Positions 22,409-32,224 of a stretch of DNA of 52,477 nt are shown here, one piece after another. A model generated the notes under the pieces. It was not told where the DNA came from, did not search any database, and was given only the letters and a program-made list of their open reading frames with translations. Location of the stretch: the NCBI RefSeq assembly GCF_012396185.1, contig NZ_JAAXOW010000007.1, positions 1 through 52,477 of the forward strand, in the 5' to 3' direction. The translations under genes were made by a program, and so were the position numbers. The stretch is from Sanguibacter hominis ATCC BAA-789. Its GTDB lineage: Bacteria; Actinomycetota; Actinomycetes; Actinomycetales; Cellulomonadaceae. The first letter of the stretch is position 1. Each line of letters starts with the position of its first letter.

Positions 22409-24235
22409 ATGTTCGACCGGATGACCCGAAACGAGCGCGTCCTGGTGCTCCTGGTGCTGACTTCGATCCTGCTCGCGTTCTACGGCGTCGCGGGCACGGT
22501 GGCCGTGCGCGTCACGTGCGGTGACTGGCCGCAGGGTGGGCGCGGTCCGCTCGGCGGGGTGATGTTCCTGCTGACGAGGGACGTGGAGACGTCCATCGGC
22601 ACGGTCGACGGTTGCGCCCCTGCGACGAGCACGGTTGCCGTCGCCCTCGTCTGCGTCACCGTGGCGATGCTCGCAGCAGTGGGCGTGATCGTCTACAAGA
22701 TCCATGCCTACCGGCTGACCCCGGCGTACCTGCGCAAGCAGATACTCAGCCGTCGCGAGATTGCTGGTCGCGCAGAGGTGCGCCGCGAAATGGGTCCAGC
22801 CACCGCTGTGCGCCGTGGACGTCAGGTGCGTCCCACGCTCGACAACCCCAAGACGGTCGACATCGCGTGGCAGCTCGGGCTCTCGACGGGTGTCGAGGTC
22901 TGGGTGAGCATGGAAGACGCGGTGCTGCTCCTGGGCCCGCCCCGTTCGGGCAAGGGCTTCACCGTGCTGACCTCCGTCATCGTCGAGGCTCCCGGTGCCG
23001 TAGTGACCACCTCGTCACGCGGCGACAACATGGAAGCCACGATTGCCGCCAGAGCCCGCAAGGGACCCGTCTACCTGTTCGATCCTGAGAAGGTCACCGG
23101 CAGGGCGACCTCGATCCGGTGGTCGCCCGTGCGCGGGTGCGAGGTGGGCGAGACCGCGAAGAAGCGCGCGGGCGTCCTCGTCGCCGGGACGGGCTTGGGG
23201 TCGGGGCAGAATCAGGAATGGGCCGGGAAGGCAGCCGACGTGCTGCAATGCCTGCTTCACGCCGCCGCAGTCGGCGGTGTGTCGCTCGCAGAGCTACACA
23301 CATGGACGAAGTCACCCACCGCCGCCCGCAGGGCCCTGGCAATCCTCGACACCAAGTCCAACCTCGGTTGGGGACCGATGCTGCGCACGGTCCTCGATAT
23401 GGAGCAGAAGGCGCGCGACAACCAGTGGTTCGGCGTGCAGTCGGCACTCTCCGCGCTCGACGTCCCGGACGTGCGACGTGTCTTCGAGGTAGGACCGGGC
23501 GAGGCGATGTTCGACCCCGAGGCGTTCCTCGCACAGGCGGGCACGCTGTACTTGACCGCCGAGCTGCGCCAGTCGATCAGCGCACCGGGCGGCGTCGGGG
23601 TGTTCTTCTCAATGCTGCTCGACGACATTGCGGCCGCAGCGCACCGAGTCGCGATGCGCTCGCCTGGTGGTCGGCTCGACCCGCCCTGCACGTTCGTTCT
23701 CGACGAGATCGCCAACATCCACCCGTGGCAGGGGCTCCCGCAGGCCATGGCCGCAGGGTCCGGTGAAGGGCTCCAGGTCGTCGCCGTGTTCCAGTCGCGC
23801 AACCAGGCACGTGAAGGTTGGGGCACGAACGGCGAGGGCACGATCTGGGAGTCCGCGACGCGCAAGCTGATCCTCGGTGGTGCGGCTGACGCGTCGGACC
23901 TGCGCAACCTGTCGGACCTGCTGGGGATGCGCGAAGAAGTCGCCATGAGCCAGTCGTGGTCGGCCTCGACGGACGTCAACCACTCGGAGCAACTGCGTGA
24001 GCGTCCCGTGCTCTCTCTCGACGAGCTGCGCCGCCTTCCGGAGCGGAACGTCCTGCTCGTCGCAGGACGTGCCCGCCCGATGCTCGTCGACCTGATCCCG
24101 TGGCCGGAGCGTCCGTGGGCCAAGGAGGTCCACGAGTCGAAGGCGTGGCACAAGAAGCACCCGGCGAGCGACGGCACGACGTCCACGCTGGGCCTGACCT
24201 ACGGCGCACGCCCCACCACCCCTGAGGAGTCCTGA
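22409..24235 (+). CDS. virD4: VirD4/TraG-type coupling protein (T4CP)
   Basis: A 608-residue protein with two N-terminal membrane spans (about 11-34 and 75-98), Walker A GPPRSGKGF (about 176-184) and Walker B TFVLDEIANI (about 428-437). ADASDLRNLSDLLGM follows, as in TraG/VirD4 proteins. T4CPs bind the relaxase-DNA complex in the cytoplasm and hand it to the channel. ATG 22409 follows the VirB4 stop by two bases. The HNH gene starts in its stop (TGATG). The length and motif order are normal for the family. Confidence 0.93.
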   Translation: MFDRMTRNERVLVLLVLTSILLAFYGVAGTVAVRVTCGDWPQGGRGPLGGVMFLLTRDVETSIGTVDGCAPATSTVAVALVCVTVAMLAAVGVIVYKIHAYRLTPAYLRKQILSRREIAGRAEVRREMGPATAVRRGRQVRPTLDNPKTVDIAWQLGLSTGVEVWVSMEDAVLLLGPPRSGKGFTVLTSVIVEAPGAVVTTSSRGDNMEATIAARARKGPVYLFDPEKVTGRATSIRWSPVRGCEVGETAKKRAGVLVAGTGLGSGQNQEWAGKAADVLQCLLHAAAVGGVSLAELHTWTKSPTAARRALAILDTKSNLGWGPMLRTVLDMEQKARDNQWFGVQSALSALDVPDVRRVFEVGPGEAMFDPEAFLAQAGTLYLTAELRQSISAPGGVGVFFSMLLDDIAAAAHRVAMRSPGGRLDPPCTFVLDEIANIHPWQGLPQAMAAGSGEGLQVVAVFQSRNQAREGWGTNGEGTIWESATRKLILGGAADASDLRNLSDLLGMREEVAMSQSWSASTDVNHSEQLRERPVLSLDELRRLPERNVLLVAGRARPMLVDLIPWPERPWAKEVHESKAWHKKHPASDGTTSTLGLTYGARPTTPEES

Positions 24236-24639
24236 TGAAGTCCCTGCGTCGCAAGGGCTCCAGCACGTACCGCAAGTACCTGCGGTCACCCGGCTGGCAC
24301 GCCCGTCGAGCAACCTGGTTCGAGGCGAACGCCGAGAACGACGGCAAGGTGCCCTGCGTGGTGTGCCGGAGTCGGCTGAGCGTCCACACGCTCCAGCTTC
24401 ACCACGTCGACTACCGCGGAGTGGTCGAGCTCGCAGGCGGGCGCTGGGCCTCGCGTGAGCGCGACGACGACCTCATGCCGTTCTGCGCCGACTGCCACGA
24501 GCAGTTGCACACCCTGTTCGACGGGAATCCGGGCTGGAAGGCGCTGGGTCGCCGTGCCGCGACGACGCGGGCCGTGGGCAAGATGCAGCGCCGGCTCGCG
24601 CGCTACCTCGCGGCCACGTTGGCGAGGGAGGGACTGTGA
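24235..24639 (+). CDS. HNH endonuclease-like protein inside the T4SS operon
   Basis: A 134-residue basic protein with a complete HNH pattern: CVVC (41-44), LHHVDY (about 55-60) and CADCHEQLH (84-92). The four cysteines form the zinc frame, and the first and last His would bind the catalytic metal. The N-terminus (MKSLRRKGSSTYRKYLRSPG) is strongly basic for DNA contact. It overlaps the T4CP stop (TGATG) and is itself overlapped by GTG 24636, so it belongs to the transfer operon. Possible roles are relaxase help, degradation of competing DNA, or homing; none can be chosen from sequence. Confidence 0.8.
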   Translation: MKSLRRKGSSTYRKYLRSPGWHARRATWFEANAENDGKVPCVVCRSRLSVHTLQLHHVDYRGVVELAGGRWASRERDDDLMPFCADCHEQLHTLFDGNPGWKALGRRAATTRAVGKMQRRLARYLAATLAREGL

Positions 24640-25184
24640 GCACCAGATCGCGCTGGAACCTGCCGACGGCAATCTCGCTCGAGGAAGAGACGTCCGGGCC
24701 TCCGCTCAGGGAGCAAAGCGCCGATGCGCTTACCGCGCTGGCGCAACCGCCCGCTGGCGAGGTCGACGTCATCAACTGGCGCACCGCCGAGCAGCACGAG
24801 ACCGCTGCCCAGATGGAACCACTGCGCGAGTTCGTCGACTGGCTCATCGCCACCTACAACGTGCAGCCCTCCGTGATCCCGCCCTGCTGGTGGAAGCACC
24901 CTGCACTGATTCAGGAGCTCTACGCGCTGCGCGTGTTCCACGCCATGGCCTTTCACGTGGAGGACCCAGGCCAAGGCCCCATCGGATTCCAGGAACGCTG
25001 GTTCATGGCCCGGTCGCGGCTCAACGAGTACACGAACGACACGGGGTGCAGCGGAAGCGTGCACGCCCAGCGGGTCATCGAGCCTCCCGGCCCGACGCGG
25101 ATCGACGACGAATGGTTCGAGCTGACGACCGGCTCGCGCGCGTGGAATGACACAACCACCCCGGACGAAGGGTTCCAGCTATGA
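24636..25184 (+). CDS. DUF4913-like accessory protein
   Basis: A 182-residue soluble protein. The centre EFVDWLIATYNVQPSVIPPC, then WWKHPALIQELYALRVFHAM (about 67-106), matches my memory of DUF4913, a family almost confined to actinobacterial conjugative elements. The N-terminal 60 residues are probably disordered. RWFMARSRLNEYTNDTGCSG follows the core. It is coupled on both sides (GTGA at its start, ATGA at its end) to the HNH and coiled-coil genes. DUF4913 has no known function; the conserved place near the coupling protein suggests a role in DNA processing for transfer. Confidence 0.65.
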   Translation: MSTRSRWNLPTAISLEEETSGPPLREQSADALTALAQPPAGEVDVINWRTAEQHETAAQMEPLREFVDWLIATYNVQPSVIPPCWWKHPALIQELYALRVFHAMAFHVEDPGQGPIGFQERWFMARSRLNEYTNDTGCSGSVHAQRVIEPPGPTRIDDEWFELTTGSRAWNDTTTPDEGFQL

Positions 25185-27652
25185 GCGCTCAGCGCGGCAA
25201 CCTCGACGAGATTCTGGCCGAAATCGACCGCGTCTCCGCGCCCGCGAAGACCGCAAAGACCAAGACGCCACGTACCCGCAAGAAGAAGGGTGCCACCGCG
25301 CCGTCGTCGGCACCCGAGATGGACACGTCCGTCGTCGTCGACGTCTCCCAGGGATGGGCCGCACCGCCCGCTGTCCCGCCGCTCCCGGCCGCGCTGCCAC
25401 CCGTGCCGCTGCCGCCCTCGACCGAGCCCGCAGGTCCCGTGCCAGCCGCAGTCGCGGCGCCAGCAGCCGCTGTCCCGCCTGTTCCCCCGGCGCCGGTCTT
25501 CGAAGAGCCTGTGGTCCCGGCGTGGGACGTGACCATGGCGGACTACCGAGCCGAGCAGCAGGAGCGCAGCCAGGCCGCTGAGCGCGAACGCGAGCGGCTC
25601 AACGCGGAGATTGCCGCCGAGCGTGCACGTGCGGACGCCGAAGCAGCGCGCAGCGAGCTGCACGCCCGCGAGGCCGCGCAGATTCGCGCGGAGGCGGAGG
25701 CAGAGCAGCGGCGTCTCACGAGCCAGATCGAAGCCTCTGCCGAAGCGTCGAACGCCCTGGAGCAGCAGCTTCAGCAGGCGACCGCCGCACACGAGGCCGC
25801 CACCGAGCAGGAGCGGGAAGCGACCCAGCGGACGATCACCGAGCTACGCACGCGCCTGGAGACGGAACTTGCCGAGCGCGAGCGCCTGGTGGCCGACCTC
25901 GAACGTTCGCAGGAGGAAGCCGAGCGTCAGCACCGCGCCGAGGCAGAGCGTCTGGAACAGGCCCTGATCCTCGAACGTGAGCGCGGAGCCGCCCAGTCGA
26001 TGCGACTTCGAGAGGCGGAGGAACGCCAGGCGCAGGACGCCGCGCGCGCGGCTGAACTTGAGCGCGAGCTCGCAGAGCACGTCCGGTCCGCCGAGGCGCG
26101 CGTCGCCACTCTCAAGGCATCACTTGAGGAACAGGTCGAGGCGGCGCAGAGCGTCAGCGAGAGCGAGCGCGTCGCCCAGGCCGAAGCCCTGGCCCAGGCG
26201 CAGCAGCAGCTCGCCGCCGCAGCCGCACAACGCGAGGAACTTGCTACCGCCCTCGCCGCCGCGCAAGAGGAAGCAGCCGCGACCCAGGCCACGGTCGAGC
26301 GCACCATCGCGCTCGAGCGCGAACTGGCTGAGGTCCGCGAGCAGGCCGTCGTCGCCGCCGAACGCGCCGGTGCGCACGAGGCCGAGCAGCGCGCACGCCT
26401 GCGCGAGGTCCAGGCCGAGGCCGACGAACTACGATCCACCCTCGAAGCCGAGCGTGCGGCCGCAGCGGAGGCACTGGCCGAGGCAGAGCGCATCCAAGCC
26501 CAGCACGCCGAGTTGAGTGCACAGCTCGAACGCGAACGGGCCGAGGTCGAGCGTCAGCGCATCGCCAGCAAGGAACGCCGCGAGGCGGAGGCCGCACAGC
26601 AGGAAGAAGTGCGCCGCGACCGGGAGGCTATGCGTGAAGCACTTGCCCAACTGACGAGCGTCGCGACCGCAGGGGCGCAACCGTCGACCATGACAGCCCC
26701 GACACCGGTCACCCCGGTAAGCACGACGCCGTCGCCGTTCGCCACATTCGCAGTGCCGACCGCGCCCGACGAGCCCCGCAGAGGCAACGCCCGCACCCGC
26801 AAGCTCGTCGCTGCCGTCGGAGCGCTCATCCTCCTTGGCGGAGCAGCCTGGGGCGCGTCGGCCACCCTGCGCTCGGACGTGCCTCCCGCTGCCGCACCGC
26901 AGAGCGGCATCACCGACACCGGGATGACCAAGAGCGCACTCGGCCTCGTGCAGGCCGCGCGCGCAGCGGTGCGAGAGGCCCCGAAGGGTACGGACTCGGC
27001 TCTGCTCGATGAACTCGTGTCCGGTGCCGACGCGCTCGCCCTCGAGGCAAGCACGCTTGCGCCCAGTGACCTGATCACCCGCACCGCGCAGCTCCAGGCA
27101 CTCATCACCCAGGTGGAGACGACGCCCACCCCGACGAGCGTGCCGCCGAAGAAGGCGACCACCGAGCCCACCAAGAAGCCGAAGCCCGCCCCGACGAGCG
27201 CGCCGCCTCAGCGACCTACGACAGCCCCGACGACCACGCCGACGACGAGCCCGACGTCCAGCGACGTCGACAAGGCCGCGGCGAAGAAGAAGGCCGACGA
27301 GGAAGCGGCGAAGAAGAAGGCCGCAGCGAAGAAGAAGGCCGACGAGGAAGCGGCGAAGAAGAAGGCCGCAGCGAAGAAGAAGGCCGCGACGGATACCAAG
27401 ACGACGTCGGCGCGCGCCACGTCGTACTCGCTGACGGTCTCGTGCCGCAGCGATGCCGTCGTGACGTTCACGGCGACCGGCTCGGAGAAGGTCACGCTGA
27501 CCGTCCGGGGATCGGGCTCGGCATCGGGCACCGGCTCGTCGTCCGTGGTGCGCTCGATCACCCTCGCCAGCGGTGGCAAGCTCACCGCCACCGCGACGTC
27601 GACCGTCGGCAAGGTCGGGCTCAAGTGGTCTGCGCAGGGTTCGTGCCAGTAG
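25181..27652 (+). CDS. Long coiled-coil, single-span membrane protein
   Basis: An 823-residue protein. A basic N-terminus (AKTAKTKTPRTRKKKG) and a Pro/Ala/Val linker (about 60-115) precede a continuous Glu/Arg/Ala/Gln coiled coil (about 125-490). One membrane span (about 540-560, LVAAVGALILLGGAAWGASA) follows. The outer part holds a helical stretch, a Thr/Pro stalk, a Lys/Ala/Asp/Glu repeat (about 700-735) and a beta-rich C-terminal domain with two cysteines (VSCRSD, GSCQ at the end). The coiled coil would lie in the cytoplasm. It may be a scaffold, length ruler or receptor of the channel. ATG 25181 overlaps the preceding stop (ATGA). No family is recognised. Confidence 0.75.
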   Translation: MSAQRGNLDEILAEIDRVSAPAKTAKTKTPRTRKKKGATAPSSAPEMDTSVVVDVSQGWAAPPAVPPLPAALPPVPLPPSTEPAGPVPAAVAAPAAAVPPVPPAPVFEEPVVPAWDVTMADYRAEQQERSQAAERERERLNAEIAAERARADAEAARSELHAREAAQIRAEAEAEQRRLTSQIEASAEASNALEQQLQQATAAHEAATEQEREATQRTITELRTRLETELAERERLVADLERSQEEAERQHRAEAERLEQALILERERGAAQSMRLREAEERQAQDAARAAELERELAEHVRSAEARVATLKASLEEQVEAAQSVSESERVAQAEALAQAQQQLAAAAAQREELATALAAAQEEAAATQATVERTIALERELAEVREQAVVAAERAGAHEAEQRARLREVQAEADELRSTLEAERAAAAEALAEAERIQAQHAELSAQLERERAEVERQRIASKERREAEAAQQEEVRRDREAMREALAQLTSVATAGAQPSTMTAPTPVTPVSTTPSPFATFAVPTAPDEPRRGNARTRKLVAAVGALILLGGAAWGASATLRSDVPPAAAPQSGITDTGMTKSALGLVQAARAAVREAPKGTDSALLDELVSGADALALEASTLAPSDLITRTAQLQALITQVETTPTPTSVPPKKATTEPTKKPKPAPTSAPPQRPTTAPTTTPTTSPTSSDVDKAAAKKKADEEAAKKKAAAKKKADEEAAKKKAAAKKKAATDTKTTSARATSYSLTVSCRSDAVVTFTATGSEKVTLTVRGSGSASGTGSSSVVRSITLASGGKLTATATSTVGKVGLKWSAQGSCQ
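27281..27389 (+). repeat. 45-bp tandem coding repeat
   Basis: Two near-identical 45-base units and a partial third encode AKKKADEEAAKKKAA in the coiled-coil protein's outer stalk. The unit length keeps the reading frame, so copy number could change without breaking the gene. Confidence 0.75.
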
Positions 27653-27738
27653 TGGGCATTTGACCAGTCCGTTGATCGCGTAAGGCAGGTGGTGGTCCAG
27701 AGCCGCCGCCGTTCGCCCTCGAGGAAGGACCATCCCTG

Positions 27739-30700
27739 ATGGGGATTACACCCACGCTTAGGCCCCTTGGTCGATTGCTGCGCCGCAAGGCGAAGCACCG
27801 CCAGTCGACCGCTCGGCGTACGACGCTGCGAAGCGTCCTTGCCGGTGCTCTGGCAGTCCTCCTGGTCGGCGGTCTTGTCTCCGTTCCGGCCGCGACGGCG
27901 CTCGGAGGCGCTAAGTACGGCTACGGCGTCAAGGGCGGCACGGGCGCGGGCTACTGGATGGGCTCGTTCATTCTCGACAACGGCGAGATCGTCTACTGCG
28001 CAATGCAGAACGACGTCAACATCGACCCGGCGGGCACGCTCAACTACGGATCGGTCAAGCCGACGTTCGGCGCCAAGACGCGCGTGTCCTCCTGGACGGG
28101 CAACAGCCTTGGCGGCGGCTCGGTCGCGATGAGCGGCACGAAGGTCAACCGCCTGGCCTACGTGCTCTCGAAGTGGGGCGACACCACCAACAAGACCCGT
28201 GCTCTTGCCGTCAAGCGGCTCCTGCTCCAGAAGTCCGGCGTGGGGATGAGCGCGGGTCAGACCAGCACGTCGGGCGCTGCCGCTGTCGTCGACCTCGTTG
28301 ACGAGATGTGGGCTGAGTCAGCCAAGTACTACGGCCCGTACAAGATCAACCCGATCCTCACCACGCGCACCGATCAGAAGTACATCGACGTCACGAACAT
28401 CGGTGTGAAGTCCTCTGCCGGCAACTGGACCCCCGGCTACAAGATGACGCTCAAGATCACGGGCGGCGCGACCTGGGCGGCAAATGACACGAAGACGCTG
28501 ACCGTCACCACCGGGACCTCGACGCTCGAACGGCGCATCGACGTCGCCCGCGCGAGCGAAGTCACGGTCACGGCCACCGTCAGCGGCCTGCCGGACCACC
28601 TGCTGACAGTCCGCAAGGCCAAGGAGAGCCGGATCAGCGGCTACCCGGTCCAGGACGTCGTGGTCGCCGGGGAGACCGTCGGCCTCGACGCTGAGCGCAC
28701 CGTCACCCCGACGGCGACGCCCAAGATCGTCACGACCACCTCGGCTGCAACGACAACCCCCGGTGCATGGATCACCGACAAGCTCGTCGTCTCCGCAGGC
28801 ACCGGCATGTGGCCCACCGCCACCACGATCAAGGTCAACTCGACGCTCTACGGTCCGTTCGCCACCAAGCCCGGACAGACCTCTGCCGTCCCCGCTGGTG
28901 CCCCTGTCGTCGGCACGGTCTCCACGAACGTCACCGGCCCCGGCACGTACACGACGCCGAGCATCCAGCTTCCCGCCAAGAAGGGCTACTACGTCTGGCG
29001 CGAGACGTCCGCCGCGAGCTCGAACGGACTCGTCAAGGCATGGAACGGCGCGTTCGGCGTGCCCTCGGAAATCACCTACGCCGACTGGAACAACTTCGGC
29101 TACAAGATCACCACGCAGACCTCATCGGCCACGGCGAGTCGGGGCGCAGCGCTGACGGATCTGCTCACCGCCTCCACGACGTCGGGGACCTGGGTGCCTG
29201 GGCACTCATTCAATGTGACCTCGACGCTCTACGGTCCGTTCGCCACCGCCCCGACCCAGACCGCGAGCGTGCCCGCAGGCGCGCCCAAGGTCGGCTCTGT
29301 CACGACGACGATCACGGGCCCTGGTGCGAAGCGGACGCCAGCGATCACCCTGCCCCAGAAGTCGGGCTACTACGTCTGGCACGAGACCGCTCCCGCCACG
29401 GCCTACACGGCAGCCTGGAGCGCACCGTTCGGTGTCGCCTCCGAGCGCACCCTTGTTCCGTTCAACCCGACGGTCACCACCGTGGCGCAGCCCGAGGTTA
29501 TCGACGATTCCGACCTTCCGGTGAAGGCCACACTGCGGGATCAGATCACCGTGACTGGGGCCGCACCGGGCGCGACCGTGACGGCGACCGCCCGCCTCTA
29601 CTACGCAGGCGCGACGCGCCCGACAACCGTCAACACAGTCCCGGCGAGCGCGGTGCTGGTCGGACAGGTGGACGTGTCGATCCCCATTCAGAGCTCAGGG
29701 ACGGGCATCGCCACGACGCCCGGCGTGACGCTCACCAGTTGGGACGAGGGGTACTACACCTGGGTGGTCAGTGTTGCTGCTGGTTCTGGGGGTGTCTCGA
29801 CCGCGTACACGTCGGACTACGGCATCCCGGCAGAGACCCGCTGGCTCGAGGAGTTCGGGCTGGCGCCCTACGTCATCACGGTGGCATCGAAGGAGGTGGC
29901 CCGCGCTGGTGACGTGTTGAGCGACACCCTCGTGGTCGACGACGCGAGCCACGTGGTGAGCGCTGACCAGCCGTTGACGGTGACGTCGACGCTCTGGGGG
30001 CCAGTGGATGCCTATGAGGTCGGTGTCAACGTGCCTGCCGGTACTCCCAAGGTTGGGGAAGTCCAGACCGTCGTTGGGAGCGGCGGCACCTATGTCACGG
30101 ACGGGGTGCAGCTCCCTAGCAACGCACCCGAGGGCTTCTACGTCTGGACGTACTCGTTCCCGGCGAATGGAGGCCTGACCGATGCGGACCTGCCGCCAGG
30201 GACGCTGATGGAGTACGACGGGCGTGAGGACCTGACGGTCTACGCGGAGGAGACGACGGTCGTCCCGTGGGAACCCAAGGTTGCTACTGAGACCTCTCAC
30301 AAGGTTGCCGAGGCGGGCACCGCGATAACCGACGCTCTGCATGTCACGGACGGACGTCCGGGCTATGAGCTCGAGGTTGTGTCGACGCTCTACGGCCCAT
30401 TCGACCGTCGCCCCGTCGAGGGGGCGGCGATCCCGGCGGACGCTCCGAAGGTGGGCACCGTCTTCACCTCGGTGACGCCGGGTGCCGACGGCAGCGCCCG
30501 TGCGACGACGGACCCGCTGACGGTTCCGGAGTCGGGCTACTACGTGTGGCACGAGACCATCGCGGAGTCGCCCGACCGCGCCTCGGCCCCGTGGGACGGA
30601 GTGTTCGGGCTCGTTGACGAGACGACCATCGTGAAGTGGTCGCCCGAGGTCGTGACGGAAACCTCCGCCGCGCAGACGAGCGTGGGGGCCACCCTGCGAG

Positions 30701-32208
30701 ACACCCTCTACGTGTCCGGCGTGAAGGCTGGCGTGCGAATGAACGTCGTGTCGACGCTCTACGGTCCGTTCCAGGACGCGCCTGCGGAGCAAGCCACCGT
30801 GCCGGCCGATGCGCCGGTCGTGGGCATGGTGACCACCGTGGTCGACGACAACGGCACGTTCGTCACGGACGCGCTGACCGTCCCGGAGGGTGGCTACTAC
30901 GTCTGGCATGAGACCATCGCCGCCACGGAAGCCACCGAGCTATGGAGCGGACGCTTCGGTGTCGCGAGCGAGACGAGCTACGCGCCGTGGCAGCCGCGTG
31001 TCACGACCGAGACGTCGCACCAGGTCGCATCTCCCGGCCAGGCGATCACCGACCGCCTCACCGTGACGGGTGCCCGCGACGGTGTGGAGCTCGACGTCGT
31101 GTCGACGCTCTACGGCCCGTTCCTGACCCGTCCTGACGAGGGCTCGGCGGTTCCCGCCGACGCACCGATCGCCGGGACGGTGACCACCAAGGTGTCGAAG
31201 AACGGGACCTACGAGACCGCTCCCGTGACGATCACTGCCCACGGCTTCTACGTGTGGCACGAGACGATTGACGCCACGCCGTACAGCGAGGCGTGGGACG
31301 GAGTGTTCGGGCTCGTTGACGAGACGACGCTCATCCCGTGGCATCCCAAGGTGTCTACCCTGACGTCCGACAAGGTGGCACAGCCGGGTGCCCAGATCAC
31401 TGACGCGATCCTCGTGTGGGACACGCACCCGACGGTGGAGCTCGAGGTCGTGTCGACGCTCTACGGCCCATTCGATGCGCGTCCGGTCGAGGTGGCGACG
31501 GTCCCTGACGGTGCTCCGGTTGTCGGCACGGTGACCACCAAGGTCAAGGGCAACGGCGAGTACGTCACAGAGCCGCTCACCGTGGGTGCTGCGGGCTTCT
31601 ACGTGTGGCGCGAGACCATCGCCGCGACGGACAGCACGGAAGCGTGGGCCGGCGCGTTCGGCGTCGCTGACGAGACGACGCTCATCCCGTGGGAGCCGAA
31701 GATCGTCACCGAGACCGCGCGCAAGGCTGAGGTGGGCGAGATGCTCACGGACCACCTCACCGTGTCGGGTGCTCAGTCTGGGGTCGAACGTGTGGTGAAG
31801 TCGACGCTCTACGGTCCGTTCGAGGATCGACCTGGCGAGACAGGCGCGGTGCCCAAGGGCGCGCCCATTGCGGGCGTCGTCGAGACCGTGATCAAGGGGG
31901 ACGGGAAGTACACGACCCCCGGCATCAAGCTCAAGGCCACCGGCTTCTACACCTGGGTCGACACGATTGACGAGACGGTGGAGAACGGGGCCTGGACCTC
32001 GAGGTTCGGTATCCCGTCGGAGACCAGCAAGGTCATCCCGAGCGGTGGTGGTGGTGGCGACGAAGACCCCGACAGTGGCGGTGACGGAGGTGAACGCCTG
32101 CCCCGTACGGGTGCCGAAATCGCGATCATGCTGGGCCTCGGCTTGGTCCTGATCGTCAGCGGCACCGGGTTCGTCCTGATCCGACGTCGCGGGCGACTCG
32201 CGGAGTAG
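27739..32208 (+). CDS. Giant repeat-rich LPRTG surface protein
   Basis: A 1489-residue wall-anchored protein from ATG 27739, with GAGGAAGGA ten bases upstream. The signal segment is about residues 30-55 (SVLAGALAVLLVGGLVSVPA, cleavage near ATALG). The N-terminal head (about 56-320) has GSFILDNGEIVYCAMQND, which resembles the cysteine strand of thioester/VaFE-type heads, but I see no TQxA partner motif. About nine repeats of about 117-133 residues follow, each with STLYGPF, VPADAP and YYVWHETI motifs. LPRTG (about 1454-1458), a hydrophobic helix and RRRGR end it. It is likely an adhesin or mating-aggregation factor at the cell surface. A terminator follows. Confidence 0.85.
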   Translation: MGITPTLRPLGRLLRRKAKHRQSTARRTTLRSVLAGALAVLLVGGLVSVPAATALGGAKYGYGVKGGTGAGYWMGSFILDNGEIVYCAMQNDVNIDPAGTLNYGSVKPTFGAKTRVSSWTGNSLGGGSVAMSGTKVNRLAYVLSKWGDTTNKTRALAVKRLLLQKSGVGMSAGQTSTSGAAAVVDLVDEMWAESAKYYGPYKINPILTTRTDQKYIDVTNIGVKSSAGNWTPGYKMTLKITGGATWAANDTKTLTVTTGTSTLERRIDVARASEVTVTATVSGLPDHLLTVRKAKESRISGYPVQDVVVAGETVGLDAERTVTPTATPKIVTTTSAATTTPGAWITDKLVVSAGTGMWPTATTIKVNSTLYGPFATKPGQTSAVPAGAPVVGTVSTNVTGPGTYTTPSIQLPAKKGYYVWRETSAASSNGLVKAWNGAFGVPSEITYADWNNFGYKITTQTSSATASRGAALTDLLTASTTSGTWVPGHSFNVTSTLYGPFATAPTQTASVPAGAPKVGSVTTTITGPGAKRTPAITLPQKSGYYVWHETAPATAYTAAWSAPFGVASERTLVPFNPTVTTVAQPEVIDDSDLPVKATLRDQITVTGAAPGATVTATARLYYAGATRPTTVNTVPASAVLVGQVDVSIPIQSSGTGIATTPGVTLTSWDEGYYTWVVSVAAGSGGVSTAYTSDYGIPAETRWLEEFGLAPYVITVASKEVARAGDVLSDTLVVDDASHVVSADQPLTVTSTLWGPVDAYEVGVNVPAGTPKVGEVQTVVGSGGTYVTDGVQLPSNAPEGFYVWTYSFPANGGLTDADLPPGTLMEYDGREDLTVYAEETTVVPWEPKVATETSHKVAEAGTAITDALHVTDGRPGYELEVVSTLYGPFDRRPVEGAAIPADAPKVGTVFTSVTPGADGSARATTDPLTVPESGYYVWHETIAESPDRASAPWDGVFGLVDETTIVKWSPEVVTETSAAQTSVGATLRDTLYVSGVKAGVRMNVVSTLYGPFQDAPAEQATVPADAPVVGMVTTVVDDNGTFVTDALTVPEGGYYVWHETIAATEATELWSGRFGVASETSYAPWQPRVTTETSHQVASPGQAITDRLTVTGARDGVELDVVSTLYGPFLTRPDEGSAVPADAPIAGTVTTKVSKNGTYETAPVTITAHGFYVWHETIDATPYSEAWDGVFGLVDETTLIPWHPKVSTLTSDKVAQPGAQITDAILVWDTHPTVELEVVSTLYGPFDARPVEVATVPDGAPVVGTVTTKVKGNGEYVTEPLTVGAAGFYVWRETIAATDSTEAWAGAFGVADETTLIPWEPKIVTETARKAEVGEMLTDHLTVSGAQSGVERVVKSTLYGPFEDRPGETGAVPKGAPIAGVVETVIKGDGKYTTPGIKLKATGFYTWVDTIDETVENGAWTSRFGIPSETSKVIPSGGGGGDEDPDSGGDGGERLPRTGAEIAIMLGLGLVLIVSGTGFVLIRRRGRLAE
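28740..32030 (+). repeat. Nine tandem coding repeats of about 350-400 bp
   Basis: A short core resembling GACGCTCTACGGTCCGTTC recurs near 28840, 29222, 29985, 30387, 30755, 31109, 31460 and 31805, and a diverged unit lies near 29591. The last five copies are the most alike (about 350 bases apart). Unequal exchange between them could change repeat number. Confidence 0.7.
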
Positions 32209-32224
32209 TACGAAGCGCCAGATG

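Noticed and set aside
23257-24186. Long minus-strand frame opposite the coupling protein
   Set aside because: Antisense shadow of a gene with clear Walker motifs; Ser/Arg-rich composition and no ribosome site.
28840-31840. CRISPR-like spaced repeats
   Set aside because: The recurring STLYGPF-coding core is spaced by about 350-400 bases and stays in frame inside one protein, so it is a coding repeat.
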